Shown piece after piece: positions 5,879-5,992 of a DNA stretch of 5,992 nucleotides; the first letter of the stretch is position 1; every line of letters begins with the position of its first letter. Source of the DNA: an uncultured bacterium (GTDB lineage Bacteria > Methylomirabilota > Methylomirabilia > Rokubacteriales > CSP1-6); NCBI GenBank assembly GCA_946479205.1, contig CAMLFJ010000229.1, positions 1 to 5,992 of the forward strand, written 5' to 3'. The position numbers were made by a program, and so were the translations under genes. The notes under the pieces were generated by a model. The model made no database searches. It was not told where the DNA came from and worked only from the letters and a program-made list of their open reading frames with translations.

Positions 5879-5992
5879 CTAGCGCGTGTTGTTACCTGTT
5901 AGATCTCTCGCGTGGCCCAGCACGTGGGCCACCGCGATCTGGTGGAAGACGGTGGCGAGCGGGCCGACCACGCCCCCCGCCGAGCGGATGCG
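5879..5992 (-). CDS. C-terminal fragment of an unidentified protein (runs off right edge)
   Basis: The minus strand is open from the right edge for 37 codons to a TAG stop at 5881-5879. The fragment starts RIRSAGGVVGPLATV and ends TGNNTR. It is 22 nt upstream of the CoA-transferase start, so it is probably the preceding gene of the same operon. The segment with Gln and His spaced as in VFHQIAVAHVLGHARD is a hydrophobic helix. It faintly recalls the last helix of SIS (sugar isomerase) domains, but the fragment is too short to name a family. The open frame, stop placement and operon spacing support a real gene. Confidence 0.55.
   Translation of the reverse strand, partial: RIRSAGGVVGPLATVFHQIAVAHVLGHARDLTGNNTR

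Overview
The window is very GC-rich, densely coded DNA with short gene spacers. It carries six substantial coding regions plus a short fragment of a seventh at the right edge. The gene types are two unrelated alpha/beta hydrolases, a TRZ/ATZ-type amidohydrolase, a histidine phosphatase and a class III CoA-transferase. Together with the base composition they suggest the chromosome of a high-GC soil or sediment bacterium, perhaps a proteobacterium or an uncultured group such as Rokubacteria/Methylomirabilota. The lineage is a guess from style and not a demonstrated assignment.

Left half, plus strand (3-2413): a tight three-gene unit. The 3' part of a multi-helix membrane protein runs in from the left edge. 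A 271-aa alpha/beta hydrolase follows, with a GESVG nucleophile elbow but Ser where the usual Asp of the triad would sit. The third gene is a 370-aa esterase of the PHB-depolymerase/phospholipase-like type with a full Ser-Asp-His triad and a helical N-terminal extension. Both junctions are 4-nt gaps.

Centre (2401-2529): the convergent junction is filled by a large imperfect palindrome of about 129 bp. It has two 53-nt arms and a 23-nt centre that itself contains a small hairpin. One arm includes the last codons and the stop codon of the esterase gene. This is the most unusual structure in the window. It may act as a bidirectional terminator, be a small palindromic (MITE-like) repeat, or result from an inverted duplication.

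Right half, minus strand (5992-2536): four genes read leftwards as a probable operon. They are the C-terminal tail of an unidentified protein, a class III (CaiB/BaiF) CoA-transferase, a histidine phosphatase that appears to start at a CTG codon inside a CTGA stop/start overlap, and a metal-dependent amidohydrolase with a strong ribosome binding site. The combination looks catabolic: CoA activation of an acid plus hydrolysis or deamination of a ring or amide substrate. The substrate cannot be read from the sequence. I see no RNA genes, CRISPR arrays, transposases or clear promoters. The promoters of both operons probably lie outside the window.
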